64,000 bases of DNA from Meghimatium bilineatum (taxonomy: Eukaryota > Mollusca > Gastropoda > Stylommatophora > Philomycidae), in contig CM067309.1 of assembly GCA_034231615.1 (NCBI GenBank), forward strand, positions 34,507,280 through 34,571,279. Direction: 5' to 3'. The number at the start of each line of letters is the position of its first letter. Positions within the stretch are counted from its first letter, which is position 1. The translations under genes were made by a program, and so were the position numbers. The notes under the pieces were generated by a model. That model was not told the origin of the DNA. It did no database searches and saw only the letters and a list, made by a program, of their open reading frames with translations. Shown in pieces: positions 54,901 through 60,257 of the stretch.

Positions 54901-57900
54901 CCGCAGCCATAGCAATAATATTTACCCGGTACTAAGAAAAGTATGTCCTTCTAAAATAGCAGTGCCCATGCAATACAGTTACTCGATGTTAGCTCCTGAA
55001 TTCTTTTTTTTTAAAAGGAATTATACGCAGTTTGTGATACATAGACAGTAATGTACATCCAAACCCAGGATTATAATAAATACAATTGTGCTCTTGAAAT
55101 TACTCTGGGGCTTCAAATTCATTCAGAAAATTCAAAAATTCGTTATGGCACATAGAAAAATTTCAAAACACTATGGGGTAAGTTCTTTTTTATACAAATT
55201 TTTAAAGATAATGCTGTAGATGTCTCAAAAAATGTGCACACACCCTTGATTATTGGAATTGGTTGCTTGATTATTGGAATTGGGTGCTTGATTATTGGAG
55301 CTAAGTATATTCTTGATTTCAGGAGACAGTGTGAAATATTGCTAGAATGAAATTTATGTTAAAAATGTATGTGTTAAAGTTTCTAACAATTGCTGTTAAA
55401 AGAAGCAGATAGTAACAGGTGATGATTTATAAGCATAATTGTTTTACTGCTGACTTGGAGGTTATCTATTTTTGGTTGATTTATGATATGTATAGACTAG
55501 ATACTGTCTAATAAATTTTCTTTTCAAGTCAACAAAACACAATAAAATGTGGTTTATGTGTATCGTCCCCCCCCTTGTTAGTCAACAGGCTTTTCTCTCT
55601 TCCTTATCTGCTAACAAGCTTTTATCTCTCTTCCTTGTCTGTCAACATGCCCATCTCTCTCCCTTGTCTGTCAACAAGTTTATCTCTCTCTCTCTCCCTT
55701 GTCTGTCAACAAGTTTATCTCTCTCTCTCTCTCCCTTGTCTGTCAACATACCCATCTCTCTTCCTTGTCTGTCACCAAGTTTTTCTTTCTCCCTTGTCTG
55801 TCAACAAGTTTATCTCTCTCTCTTCCTTGTCTGTCAACATGCCTATCTCTCTTCCTTGTCTGCCAACAGGTTTTACTTTCTCCCATGTCTGCCAACGAGC
55901 TTATCTCTCTCCCTTGTCTGTAAACATGCATATCTTTCTCCCTTGTCTGTCTACAAGCTTTTCTTGCTCCCTTGTCTGCCAACAAGCTTATCTTTTTCCC
56001 TTGTCTGTCAACAAGCTTTTCTTTCTCCCTTGTCTGTCAACAAGCTTTTCTTTCTCCCTTGTCTGTCAACAAGCTTTTCTTTCTTCCTTGTCTGTCAACA
56101 AGCTTATCTTTCTCCCTTGTCTGTGAACAAGCATATATATCTCCCTTGTTTATTGTCTATTGTCTATCCCCAGGAGAATGATTGTTGATCGCATTCACAC
56201 TTGCCGTTAAACGTAGGGGTGGTATCTTAAGCTGTCATTTCAAGGCCAGATGTGTCGCTGAGGTTGCATTTAGTCCATGTTTGTTCAAGGTTATCTTAAT
56301 GTTTTCTATCCACCGTTTTCTATGTCTACCTTTGGCTTTACGCCCGGATATTCTTGTATTATATGCTCTTATTGGTATTTGGTTTGGCTTCATTCTCATA
56401 AGGTGACCGAACCATTTTACTTGCTGTCTCTCAATATGTTCGATACATGATAGTATACCAACTCTTTTCTCTTTTCTCCCTTGCCTATTAACTTTATATT
56501 TGACACTGAAATGTTTCTCTTATAGGTCCCACCAATGGTGAACTACTCAATGGTTGGAAGAACCTACCGATACATGGATTCTGATCCACTCTATCCATTT
56601 GGATATGGTCTGTCCTACTCCAAGTTCAATTACAACAGATTGGGTGTACAATATAATAAAAGACCAAGAGAAAACATTCATGTTACAGTCAACTTTACAA
56701 ATGTTGGAAATCATAACTCAGACGAGGTGAGGCATTCATGTTTTGTGTACATACATAACTAATTTCTTAATTGAGAAACAGAAGTTTGTTTTTAATGTGC
56801 TTATTGTTTACATTCATTCCTTTCCATGACCAGAATTTAATACAGTATACATTCCTTTCTTCCATGATCAGACATTAACAAAGTATATTTTAGTTCTTTC
56901 TTCTTTTGGTTAGACAGACTAAAAATGTTCTGTCTTTCCTTTCTGTCATGACCAAGGTTTAACAAAATATAGGATGGAAGTATCGGGTAGCAACCCTAAA
57001 CAGGAAATGGGGGGATGGACCTAACAAAGTATCTTTTCTTTATTTTCTTCAGTCCAATCCTAGGAGCAGGGCCTACATTTCACACTTTTTTAAGAAATCT
57101 GCACCGATTCATATTTTTAGTAATTTATACAGCTGTATTCCTAGTTACACAATGGCTGCCGTAATTGGGGTCTGATTGATAATATCATTATTACCTTTGC
57201 AATGAGTATTCCCAGAAACAAAGACAGACACTGGGAACAGACTATGATGTTTACCTACTATGCTGTGGTAAGGATTTGACTGTTAAAAATTTTTTTGCAC
57301 TGGTGCGTTAAGAATAAACACTGGGTTAGTGTTTAGTTTTTAACACTAGGGAAATAATCAAAAACATAAATAAGACAAACTGTGGTGTCTCCCTTTTTAG
57401 GGATCCCTTTTTTGGTAACATTTAATTCATTTCACGTAAATTTAGTTTCATTTGGGAACCTGTGAAGCAGACTGTGTTTAACCAGTGAGCAATGGGACCT
57501 GTGAGGCAGAGTGTGTTTAACCAGTGAGGGCCATCAGTGTGCCATATTTTAACATGTTCTGGAAGTGATTGCACATTTAGACATATAAATTGTTCAATTA
57601 ACATCAACTCATAACAAATAATTAATCAAATTACTGTAATGTTATCCAGGTTGTTCAGTGCTACATTGTATGGGGGAACAAATCCCTGCCTGTACCTCGG
57701 ATACAACTGGTTTACTTCAACCGAATCAACGTTAATGCAGGACAACAAATAATTCATCAGTTTCAAGTTGATTGGGAGAACTGGGCCTACTGGGACAATA
57801 CAAAGTGGACTGTTCAATCTGGTATGATAGTTTATGGGAGAAATAACATTTCCTCAACACTGACCATCAGTTCCATCTTTCTATCACTCTAATATTGTTT

Positions 57901-60257
57901 AACAGTTCCTTTTGTTCTTCTCCACCATTTGTTGTCTGTAACATTTTGTTATACTAAATTTGTCCAATGTCACCATTTGTTATCTCTAACATTTTGTTAT
58001 ACTAAATCTGTCCAATGTCAGTTATTGTTGTCTTTAACATTCTGTTGTGCTAAAGTTATCCAATGTCACTATCTGTTGTCTATAACATTCTGTTGTGCTA
58101 AAGTTATCCAATGTCACCTTTTGTTATCTCTATCATTTTGTGATGCTAAATTGTCCAATGTCACCTTTTGTTGTCAAACATTTTGTTATGTTAAAGTTGT
58201 CCAATGTCACCATTTGTCATCTCTAACATTGTGTTATGCTAAAGCTGTCCAATGTCACCTTTTGTTGTCTAACATTGTGTTACCTATATGTTAAACCTAT
58301 CCAATGTCACCTTGTGTTGTCTCTAATATTCTGTTATGTTAAAGCTATCCAATGTCACCTTGTGTTGTCTCTAATATTCTGTTATGTTAAAGCTATCCAA
58401 TGTCACCTTGTGTTGTCTCTAATATTCTGTTATGTTAAAGCTATCCAATGTCACCTTGTGTTGTCTCTAATATTCTGTTATGTTAAAGCTATCCAATGTC
58501 ACCTTGTGTTGTCTCTAATATTCTGTTATGTTAAAGCTATCCAATGTCACCTTGTGTTGTCTCTAATATTCTGTTATGTTAAAGCTATCCAATGTCACCT
58601 TGTGTTGTCTCTAATATTCTGTTATGTTAAAGCTATCCAATGTCACCTTGTGTTGTCTCTAATATTCTGTTATGTTAAAGCTATCCAATGTCACCTTGTG
58701 TTGTCTCTAATATTCTGTTATGTTAAAGCTATCCAATGTCACCTTTTGTCATCTCTAACATCTGGTTAATAAGTCAAACTGCTTTAAGGGCCCAGAGATG
58801 TCATGCACACCAGAGTGCACAGGCCGGCGCTACATAGCTGGTCGAGCATCAGGGTCAGCGAACCACAGCTGGCCAAGACCCTCAGTACACTTCCACGCAG
58901 TGGGCCTGGATACAGGAGTGCAGCAATCCTGCTGTAGCCTGGCCAAGTACTAGGGATCGAAGATACGGGAATGCCAACCCGGCCCAAAAAAATGCTGGCT
59001 GAAGACGGATGTGTCAGGTCGAAAGGCGCAGATAACGCAGCTTGCTGTAAAACATGACACAACGCAGATCACCCTCATACGTCCTTCTCAGGACGGTCAG
59101 CGGAATGCTTTCAGAGGGTCCGCCGCAAGGCGTACGACGAAGAAGAAGAAACTGCTTTAAAACTGTAACAATAGTACTTACATCAAATACAAGGTCAATC
59201 AGCTTTACAACTATATGGTATGCGATTGAAAAGATTACATATAGGTATAGACAATTTCTATATTTCAACTTTAAGGTGTTTTTTTTTCTCAAGAAAATAC
59301 AGGACAAACAGTAAAAAACAGTTCAAATATGGCACTATCATTTTGTCCTCTGCTACCTTCAAATGTCACTCATATATATAATACTATTTATTGGTTGTTT
59401 GGTTGCTGATCTAGTGGTCTATGGGCTCATACCCTTTGACCTATGCTATTTATTATGTTTTTATAAATATAATACTGTTTTTGCTGTTTGTGAAACTGTT
59501 TATTCACAGATTTTGTATCAATGTACCCGTGTTGTTGTTAGCATATCTCAATGAAAATATCAATATACCAGGTAGTCGCTATTTGTGAACTTCTCAATAT
59601 AAACTCCTTCCTGTATCCCTACTGGTGACTGCTACACAAAAAAATGACATTTATTTTCCTGCTTATAACAGGAAATTTAAAAACATGCAGTGATCAAAAA
59701 TGCAATGTCCTAAAACATCCTATCATTTTTATGTTATTCACTAGTGTATGATTGCTTGTATGCTGTGATTAGATTATATATGTATTTGCCAAATCTGTAT
59801 CGTCATGATTTTTATGAAATTGAATACAATTATATTTTTTTAAGCACATGTTGTGCATATTAACCCCTTAGCTGCGGAATTATCCTTAAGGGTGTGATGA
59901 GAAGTTGCTGCCATTTTGCTGAGATCTTCTTCTTCTTAGTTTCCCATGGAAACATTTTGTCTTTATGCTTTAATATAAGAAGAGGAGGATCTTTGCAAAA
60001 TGGCGGTGGCTTTTTATCATAACCTTAAGAATACCTTCACAGCTAAGGGGTTAATAAATAACATTGTAATATAATATTGTGTTTTTTTGTGTGCAGGTGT
60101 AATTGTTTTGTACTGTGGAGGTCAGCAGCCTTTCCAGAAAAGAAATGTTCCTTCTAACATAATTAATATAGATGTTCCAGTGTTTGGGGACCAGGACAAT
60201 CTGCAGCGTAATCAACATGAAACAATTTATATTGAGAAGTCGGCCGTCACCGAATAA
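25694..60257 (+). CDS. GH3 beta-D-xylosidase-like gene 2 (complete, 14 exons, 774 aa)
   Basis: Exons: 25694-25943, 30371-30479, 32652-32811, 34013-34079, 36344+1 (36345)-36448, 38813-38904, 40993-41219, 45603-45856, 50561-50786, 51610-51699, 52398-52609, 56526-56726, 57650-57821, 60097-60257 (TAA). All are GT/AG and the coding sum is 2325 nt. Start: ATG ATG at 25694 opens a signal peptide with hydrophobic core SITLLLLWSCV; an in-frame ATG at 25655 would extend it by 13 residues and spoil that. Motifs: STECLHG (res 91-97), NIARDPRWGR (162-171), ETYGEDP (174-180), CKHFDVY (208-214, substrate-binding Lys-His), GYVVSDESA (286-294, predicted nucleophile Asp291), KNHNNILPL, ESEGHDRPDLNFPGNQ, YPFGYGLSYS, then a C-terminal Fn3-like domain. 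Family knowledge: GH3 retaining enzymes of this subgroup release beta-D-xylose or alpha-L-arabinose. Length is normal for the family. Exact substrate and tissue are inference. Confidence 0.95.
25980..26240 (+). repeat. Interspersed repeat R2 copy in intron 1 of gene 2
   Basis: Shares AGTAGATGAGATG, AGTAGGAAGCTTCTTC, AAAGCATTGC and the GAAACC-CTCTGAAGAAA stretch with the other R2 copies. Confidence 0.45.
26790..27030 (-). repeat. Interspersed repeat R2 copy (inverted)
   Basis: Reverse of 8895-9190: CTTCTACTCAGAGG, ATAACGGCATGTCATG, TCATCTACTAAGGTTTTC, GCAACCACATGCAT. Confidence 0.6.
27240..28690. other. Intron 1 sequence without a recognised element
   Basis: AT-rich, with a poly-C run at 27924 and TAACCC-rich scraps near 28374-28395. 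Short minus-strand frames only. Confidence 0.4.
28715..28940 (+). mobile_element. SINE S1, long form (degraded)
   Basis: TGCATGTCATAAAGTCAAC, GTCAAAGTGATTCAGAAGTC, GCAGATGTGTTTAG, CTGACTACATCC match the S1 long form. The 3' tail is missing and a LINE C fragment follows directly. Confidence 0.55.
28945..29140 (+). mobile_element. LINE C 3' end
   Basis: An open frame reads LERQIMEGRVPG, RKRGRPRRRWTDDVKDNMNT, SLENASHIAQDRERF, FIGKTTFWKEYVT and stop. The plain LINE C-terminus, unbroken over this stretch, truncated at its 5' side. Confidence 0.85.
29430..30225 (-). mobile_element. LINE D reverse transcriptase and 3' end
   Basis: Minus strand from the right: DHDFADDLVLLSPTPDSA (palm FADD box near 30190-30215), QIGLQVNTSKIRLMNF, then GRKMTQDGNTTKEISTRIAL and further degraded C-terminal sequence. 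It ends at CTTCAGCACCGAACAC near 29448, the same 3' end as at 4905-5190. Confidence 0.8.
30600..31525 (+). mobile_element. RTE-like LINE reverse transcriptase domain
   Basis: Fingers and palm in order: EEVEKAISNLSVGKVPGPDS, WNLKEIPQDFEESSIIHLYK, NHRGISLLSITVKIVTRVLL, ERQCGFQQGRGT, then SLYTIFVDLTNALDTVHHEE (catalytic-Asp box), VKQSCVLALMLFSMVFSAML and YRTDG-like YFRYQTDGG. A stop at 30838 and frame changes near 31080 and 31235 break it. Located in intron 2 of gene 2. Confidence 0.88.
31617..31791. mobile_element. Foldback MITE with telomere-like interior
   Basis: Left arm CACTAAATGATGATGTAATC (31617 onward) and right arm ending ATCATATAGTG (31791) are about 30-bp inverted repeats with a few mismatches. 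The 115-bp interior contains GGGTTAGGGTTAGGG-like repeats at 31674-31690 and TAACCC further on. Confidence 0.6.
31995..32180 (-). mobile_element. SINE S1-like element
   Basis: Begins with the reversed tail TTCTTCTTCAGCGTTCGCTC and ends with AGCACATCCGTTTTCG, the reversed S1 head. The middle differs from other copies (ACCACAACGAAATTATC and onward), so it may be a separate subfamily. Confidence 0.5.
32815..33640 (-). mobile_element. LINE 3' half fragment
   Basis: Minus strand, with frame changes: EWKNSKEIQIRWNKAYKILG, RNDMSTKNTRSVIKRLNY, TTDYVVFTYAQTTN, ARGRPCNRWTT. The pattern (resistance to later mutations at 'GRPxxRWxxxI') is the LINE C-terminal region. It follows directly on exon 3 of gene 2. 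Confidence 0.6.
34126..34169. repeat. Perfect 19-bp-arm hairpin
   Basis: TTAAGTATGTGACTGTCAA (34126-34144), loop AATTTC, and the exact complement at 34151-34169. It begins 47 bases after the donor site of exon 4 of gene 2. Confidence 0.92.
34230..34610 (+). mobile_element. LINE A fragment
   Basis: MRCLRKATGVTRRHRIRNDV, SILQYIQNQQIQWFGHLERM, KRGEAERRARG, WIDNIKETLHEHQIALSEAA, then a frame change and CCCTCGACACCCGTAAAGG followed by a GAAGAAGAAGAAG tail. Confidence 0.85.
34612..35345 (+). mobile_element. LINE reverse transcriptase C-part, split by a SINE
   Basis: Left part 34612-34870: LNESKTKIITSNTTIYSL, NRELEQCTRFKYLVSPISSN, VEVRQRLAIASSKLIQIKKM. Right part 35146-35345: TSWTITNKLRNKMSAFEIEY, then degraded. 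The two halves join across an 11-base direct repeat, showing that the SINE between them is a later insertion. Confidence 0.78.
34871..35145 (+). mobile_element. SINE S1, long form, with target-site duplication
   Basis: Head GTGTTGCCGGGGG, then ACGCATGTCGTAAAAGGCG, GTCAGTGACCCAAAGC, TCTGATGTGTCAGGCCG, GTTCTCCGGACTAC, and tail GAGTTTGAGAACGAATGAAG. The 11-mer AAAACCTGCAC flanks it at 34860-34870 and 35146-35156. The best-bounded S1 copy in the window. Confidence 0.85.
35560..35800 (-). mobile_element. LINE reverse transcriptase C-part
   Basis: Minus strand: KPILMYGNESLTINRIV, AAKMWFYRRMLRTPWANKKH, NKDMLKEIHSKRG. Homologous in position to WFYRRMLRINWTARK at 4257-4520. Confidence 0.7.
35930..36170. 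repeat. 78-bp tandem repeat, three copies
   Basis: Unit AACAGTACAGTTCATTGATA through AGTCCATATCAGCATCTGAC to GGTTCTATATAACTTCT. On the minus strand it gives one open frame repeating VRSYIEPSVFSSQSQ. RSYIEP resembles the LINE motif just after the reverse transcriptase thumb, so the unit is probably LINE-derived. Confidence 0.85.
36945..37700 (+). mobile_element. LINE fragment interrupted by a foldback element
   Basis: Before the insertion, ALQKLTNILCNISL; after it, SIEVRERE and a degraded GC-IEVNLEQSAE. The order matches other LINEs here (KNMLCNMNLSLEVRKRV at 4257-4520), so the halves belong together. Confidence 0.65.
37128..37522. mobile_element. 395-bp foldback element with 16-bp target duplication
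   Basis: The 16-mer TATGTAATATATCTTT flanks it at 37112-37127 and 37523-37538. Arms AAAAATTCTTGAGGCTAAYG plus GGAATTGAA form a near-perfect 30-bp inverted repeat (about 37128-37158 and 37457-37487). A 35-bp segment with TTGTCCTCTGGCTTCC lies outside the right arm. A related copy, inverted, is at 62465-62865. Confidence 0.8.
37710..38030 (+). repeat. SINE S1 remnant with 41-bp array
   Basis: The S1 head (GTCAGATGTGTTGG), a CTAGACTACCATCATGCTAG core and then six copies of a 41-bp unit, GAACCATTGTCCTGTTATAA plus GAGATCTAATTGGGAGTTT. The unit is the S1 3' segment between its near-palindrome and its tail. Confidence 0.8.
38030..38330 (-). mobile_element. Tc1/mariner transposase N-terminal fragment
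   Basis: Open frame with ARQFNVVRSTISRLWRRFQQ, then SVADWLCIGKPRVTIPAEDC and LCHNRNQLTFASS: paired helix-turn-helix DNA-binding region and the start of the linker of a Tc1-type transposase. The DDE catalytic part is missing. Confidence 0.85.
38370..38485 (+). mobile_element. Second Tc1 transposase scrap, opposite strand
   Basis: GACATTCTGACTGGCTGTG, GGAAAACCCAGAGTCACAAC and GCCGAAGACTGCTTCATATG repeat, on the plus strand, the bases found on the minus strand at 38140-38225. Head-to-head with the previous copy. Confidence 0.75.
38735..38800. repeat. TAGA/TA microsatellite at a splice acceptor
   Basis: ATATATATAGATATATAG and (TAGA)n run up to about 12 bases before the AG acceptor (38811-38812) of exon 6 of gene 2. 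Confidence 0.9.
39470..39775 (+). mobile_element. RNase H-family tail fragment (class uncertain)
   Basis: SRIKEFGLKCGTTRNE and the ending MWICLKCNDDDPMTDGS align with the tail of the fragment at 24250-24680. The RNase H part is absent. Broken; treated as a fossil. Confidence 0.55.
39875..40060 (-). repeat. Inverted copy of the 8530-8710 repeat
   Basis: AAGCAGATACTGGCCAC, TACAACCCTCGAAAATCAG, GATGGATAATTATAGCC, AAGAGAAATTATC in reverse order. Confidence 0.55.
40200..40490 (-). mobile_element. Tigger/pogo transposase C-terminal fragment
   Basis: Minus strand: MTDDAVAKGIMDEQQ, an acidic stretch (GDNEDNDDTREETEDE), IPTHGETFMCFDNSLKRMEQ, QPECDTVLLFVKRLQDLAAR, KHASTARQRTLLEMIK. Acidic linker followed by (I)PxHxEAFxxxDxAL--EQQ and LxxKRLxDLAA is the C-terminus of many pogo-type transposases. 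The catalytic core is missing. Confidence 0.7.
40765..40842 (-). mobile_element. tRNA-related SINE head (Leu/Ser-like)
   Basis: Minus strand: GTGGCGCATGGCCGAGAGG (A box TGGCCGAGAGG), then CTAGTCTCACGCGAGTGAGG and GAGTTCGATCCCCGG (B box). An oligo-T/A run follows. Acceptor strands do not pair fully, so I read it as a SINE head or pseudogene and not a working tRNA. Confidence 0.65.
40993..41219 (+). CDS. Gene 2 exon 7: GH3 catalytic nucleophile exon
   Basis: This exon encodes residues 261-336. It begins with INGIPACANKKLLTDILR, the stretch that precedes the active site in plant-type GH3 xylosidases, and continues with EWNFTGYVVSDESAIENI. By family alignment the Asp of VVSD (residue 291) is the nucleophile. 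Plant relatives usually have SDCDAV here; the animal copy reads SDESAI, so the residues right after the nucleophile differ. NFT and NNT are potential N-glycosylation sites. The homologous exon of gene 1 is outside the window. Confidence 0.9.
41318..42470 (-). mobile_element. LINE C 3' end, interrupted by another LINE
   Basis: Outer parts 41318-41375 (reading back from KTTFWKEYVT) and 42275-42470 (VTSTNVCTC and the Gly-Arg patch) match the uninterrupted copy at 48980-49216. The element between them is inserted in the sequence coding the last 30 residues. Confidence 0.8.
41376..42274 (-). mobile_element. Jockey-like LINE: RNase H domain and 3' end
   Basis: Minus strand: VYTDGSAEGAVRNGGG, FRAEAVALHQALKAF, IAIFTDCRSLLESIQSN, LQWIPSHCGIMGNEKADALS. 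These hold the Asp-Glu-Asp-Asp residues of RNase HI. A C-terminal zinc-knuckle-like CPCGSGTQTPEHILQDC and FVLTAGLTI end follow. One in-frame TGA lies after FTESGLP (near 42020). It is 5'-truncated just before the RNase H domain. Confidence 0.88.
42590..42780 (+). repeat. Interspersed repeat R3 copy
   Basis: AACATGACTTTTAGTATTAG, AACCCCTTGCC, GGTGAATTATCC, T-run, AAAGGTAAATTC. Same order as 19320-19535. Confidence 0.5.
42946..42982. repeat. (TA)n microsatellite
   Basis: Uninterrupted TA run of about 17 units. Confidence 0.95.
42990..44705 (-). mobile_element. LINE reverse transcriptase fragment carrying a 54-bp array
   Basis: Minus strand from the right: FAVTSGIRQWCVLS, LLFIIYMDNITKAVKIPPDI, FVDDQCLLHSSSEKLKDHIN (palm box FVDD), then 19 copies of MKINTETTEVMSIGREHN, then INDQLLKQIQEFKYIGNI, FIPTLCYQCQTWTL, EMRCIRKAANRTRRDNVR and VGTTSVLKYIEKQ, where it is cut by a microsatellite. 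Related to LINE A (shared CYQCQTW and RCLRKAT patterns). Confidence 0.85.
43397..44428. repeat. 54-bp minisatellite, 19 copies, made from LINE codons
   Basis: Unit of 18 codons on the minus strand, MKINTETTEVMSIGREHN. Other LINEs here carry FLNIKKTEVMLISKKQN at the same place, so the unit is a piece of reverse transcriptase. Copies differ at only a few sites (GCC/GTC, ATTGTG/ATTATG). Because 54 is divisible by 3, three frames stay open for about 350 codons; none is a host protein. Confidence 0.93.
44771..45080 (+). mobile_element. Mariner-like transposase C-terminal fragment
   Basis: Reads, with frame changes, FNPPHHTNEVRNDLHQQYPE, SIEWSLDLTPFSLDLFLWGY and LKA, then VQELDNL. The LTPxxxDLFLWGYLK block with its Asp is the third catalytic region of mariner-family DDE transposases. 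It ends at CATTCTTCAGGCTAC, which then continues as a tandem array. Confidence 0.75.
45050..45437. repeat. 78-bp minisatellite made from the transposase end
   Basis: Five copies of GAGTGATAGAATGCCATC, TTGACATTCTTCAGGCTAC, ATAGGTAAACTTGTTGTG, TTTGCCTGACAGTAACACA. The first copy overlaps the end of the mariner-like coding sequence. The array stops about 165 bases before exon 8 of gene 2. Confidence 0.92.
46010..46435 (+). mobile_element. LINE C-terminal fragment
   Basis: With frame changes: CESWTITNKVNYKIAEFETK, LNRLPIIPSL-like, LQYFDHIKWHDSL and RRKWTQDIKEHLNVTLTNAR. Generic RTE-like LINE order (WTITNK ... FxHI ... RKWTxDIKE). Confidence 0.7.
46535..46775. repeat. 59-bp minisatellite, four copies
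   Basis: Unit AGCATGCTGCACAAGATATA, CAAGTGTATGATAGG and AAAGGAATGGACCACTCTTC. Nearly identical copies; origin not recognised. Confidence 0.9.
47460..47660 (+). mobile_element. LINE D 3' end
   Basis: KSKGRPKETLRRTILRES, then TIQELHRIALNRQNWRDLTS and ALCANFSGKGK stop. The last bases match, in reverse, those at 4912 and 29448. Confidence 0.75.
48118..48540 (-). mobile_element. LINE A fragment
   Basis: 109 open codons on the minus strand: MRCLKQATGVTRRHRIINDV, SILQYIQNQQIQWFGHLERM, KRGEAERRAKGRPRVRW, IDNIKETLHEHQITLSEAAR and LYLPRHP. The reversed CTTCTTTCCTTCC tail lies at 48121. Extends right to TCAAACATGG near 48528. Confidence 0.88.
48980..49216 (+). mobile_element. LINE C fragment (uninterrupted reference copy)
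   Basis: LQYFGHLKRHDYIERLILED, GKRRRGRPRRRWTNDMEECM, HMSLANAGRLSWNREAF and KTTFWKEYVT stop. This copy shows what the interrupted one at 41318-42470 looked like. Confidence 0.85.
49415..49625 (-). mobile_element. LINE F 3' fragment
   Basis: Minus strand: AKGRPRKWWIENIKI-like, LNKHGLNA and the GTGTGAATACGATC stretch, matching 56150-56475. Confidence 0.65.
49880..50145 (+). mobile_element. LINE E-like 3' fragment
   Basis: GCACAGTTGAAGGTGGATG, then IWADKIKDWTGQDFSTLLH and NTEDINRWRTLCCRI. The GTVEG ... WxDxIKxWTG ... RWR pattern is the same C-terminus as at 6040-6260. Confidence 0.7.
50150..50560. other. End of intron 8 of gene 2, nothing recognised
   Basis: AT-rich, no repeat array or element ends. 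The last 20 bases before exon 9 (GTGTCTTCTGAAACTAG) resemble the same position in gene 1 (TGTCTTCTGAATTTAG). Confidence 0.5.
50955..51295. repeat. 40-bp minisatellite in intron 9 of gene 2
   Basis: Eight to nine copies of GTAGGTACATTACACTTCAC plus TGAACATAATTAGCCCAAGT, with exact 40-base spacing. Confidence 0.93.
52978..54690 (+). mobile_element. LINE B, long reverse transcriptase copy, split by LINE A
   Basis: KRGKAAGYDDITTKMIQGG, DMQICSNYRSIALIS, then FLKDQEAAVKVE-like, RQGCTLFPYLFNIYAENIMR, the palm box as RYAYDNV (normally YADD), TKLMAIDKTKSRTKINIEN, THFDYLGTNINNAG. After the insertion come LKQLKKLWQGTNIRTKWCLL, FPVITYGYETWTLNKIV and ETGQLAQDYREFKRSIGKTI. Several stops and frame changes. 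It lies in intron 11 of gene 2. Confidence 0.88.
53918..54167 (-). mobile_element. LINE A inserted into LINE B, with target duplication
   Basis: Reversed GAAGAAGAAG tail at 53918, then the LINE A coding region on the minus strand (RGRPRVHWIDNIKETLHEHQ). The 10-mer CAATGGAGCT flanks it at 53908-53917 and 54168-54177. Skipping the insert, the host frame runs TVEIKRRTAMELSKLKQL without a break. Confidence 0.93.
54700..54860 (+). mobile_element. SINE-like element with GAAGAAG tail
   Basis: TCAGGAGATAGAATTACAG, ATATAGACATGTTTCAAG, TGAACGAAAGAAGAAGAA. The same 3' block is at 61885-61960. Boundaries on the left are uncertain. Confidence 0.5.
54865..55560. other. Intron 11 stretch without a recognised feature
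   Basis: AT-rich. It contains a small triplication (GCTTGATTATTGGAATTGG near 55250-55300). Confidence 0.45.
55568..56150. repeat. About 30-bp pyrimidine-rich minisatellite in intron 11 of gene 2
   Basis: Around 19 copies of CCCTTGTCTGTCAACAAGC plus TTTTCTTTCT or TTATCTCTCT. Frames of 183-213 codons (SLVCQQA/SPLSVNK repeats) are by-products and not a membrane protein. Intron 11 of gene 1 holds an unrelated array at 7075-7895. Confidence 0.9.
56150..56475 (-). mobile_element. LINE F 3' fragment (best copy)
   Basis: Minus strand, with frame changes: HIERQQVKWFGHLMRMKPNQ, IPIRAYNTRISGRKAKGRHR, KRWIENIKITLNKHGLN. This identifies the shorter fragments at 19135 and 49415. It ends about 50 bases before exon 12. 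Confidence 0.75.
56526..60257 (+). CDS. Gene 2 exons 12-14: GH3 C-terminal Fn3-like domain
   Basis: Exons 56526-56726, 57650-57821 and 60097-60257 encode residues 598-774. YPFGYGLSYSKFNYN leads into the beta-strand pattern VTVNFTNVGNHNSDEVVQ and VYFNRINVNAGQQ, which is the fibronectin type III-like fold that caps most GH3 xylosidases. The last 20 or so residues (after PVFG, ending KSAVTE) have no counterpart in gene 1, where the frame stops right after PVYG. Confidence 0.88.
56730..57645. other. Intron 12 of gene 2, nothing recognised
   Basis: Contains only a short internal duplication, GTGTTTAACCAGTGAG at 57473 and 57509, and AT-rich sequence. Confidence 0.5.
57925..58765. repeat. 48-bp minisatellite in intron 13 of gene 2
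   Basis: About 17 copies of TATGTTAAAGCTATCCAATG, TCACCTTGTGTTGTCTCTAA, TATTCTGT. The first seven copies (57925-58300) are diverged and the last ten are almost identical. The array therefore homogenised towards its 3' end. Confidence 0.93.
58785..59150 (+). mobile_element. GC-rich SINE-like element with S1 core and GAAGAAG tail
   Basis: The 5' part is unlike other copies (GGCCGGCGCTACATAGC, GGGTCAGCGAACCACAGC). From 58997 it carries the S1 core GAAGACGGATGTGTCAGG, TCGAAAGGCGCAGATA, and it ends CGTACGACGAAGAAGAAG. The higher GC suggests it is younger or from another source subfamily. Confidence 0.6.
59864..60050. mobile_element. piggyBac-type MITE with TTAA target duplication
   Basis: Ends CCCCTTAGCTGCGGAAT and, inverted, CCCCTTAGCTGTGAAGGTAT form about 28-bp inverted repeats. 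TTAA flanks both sides (59860-59863 and 60051-60054). Inner motifs CTGCCATTTTGC and GCAAAATGGCGG extend the fold. The last exon of gene 2 starts at 60097, 43 bases beyond the TTAA. Confidence 0.85.

Noticed and set aside
55547-56188. 213-codon Leu/Ser/Cys-rich frame as a membrane protein
   Set aside because: It is a pyrimidine-rich minisatellite inside intron 11 of gene 2; several overlapping frames are open for the same reason.
25694-60257. Recent bacterial transfer of the xylosidase
   Set aside because: Fourteen exons with conserved phases in both copies and animal-style UTRs argue for long residence; an ancient transfer cannot be judged from this window.
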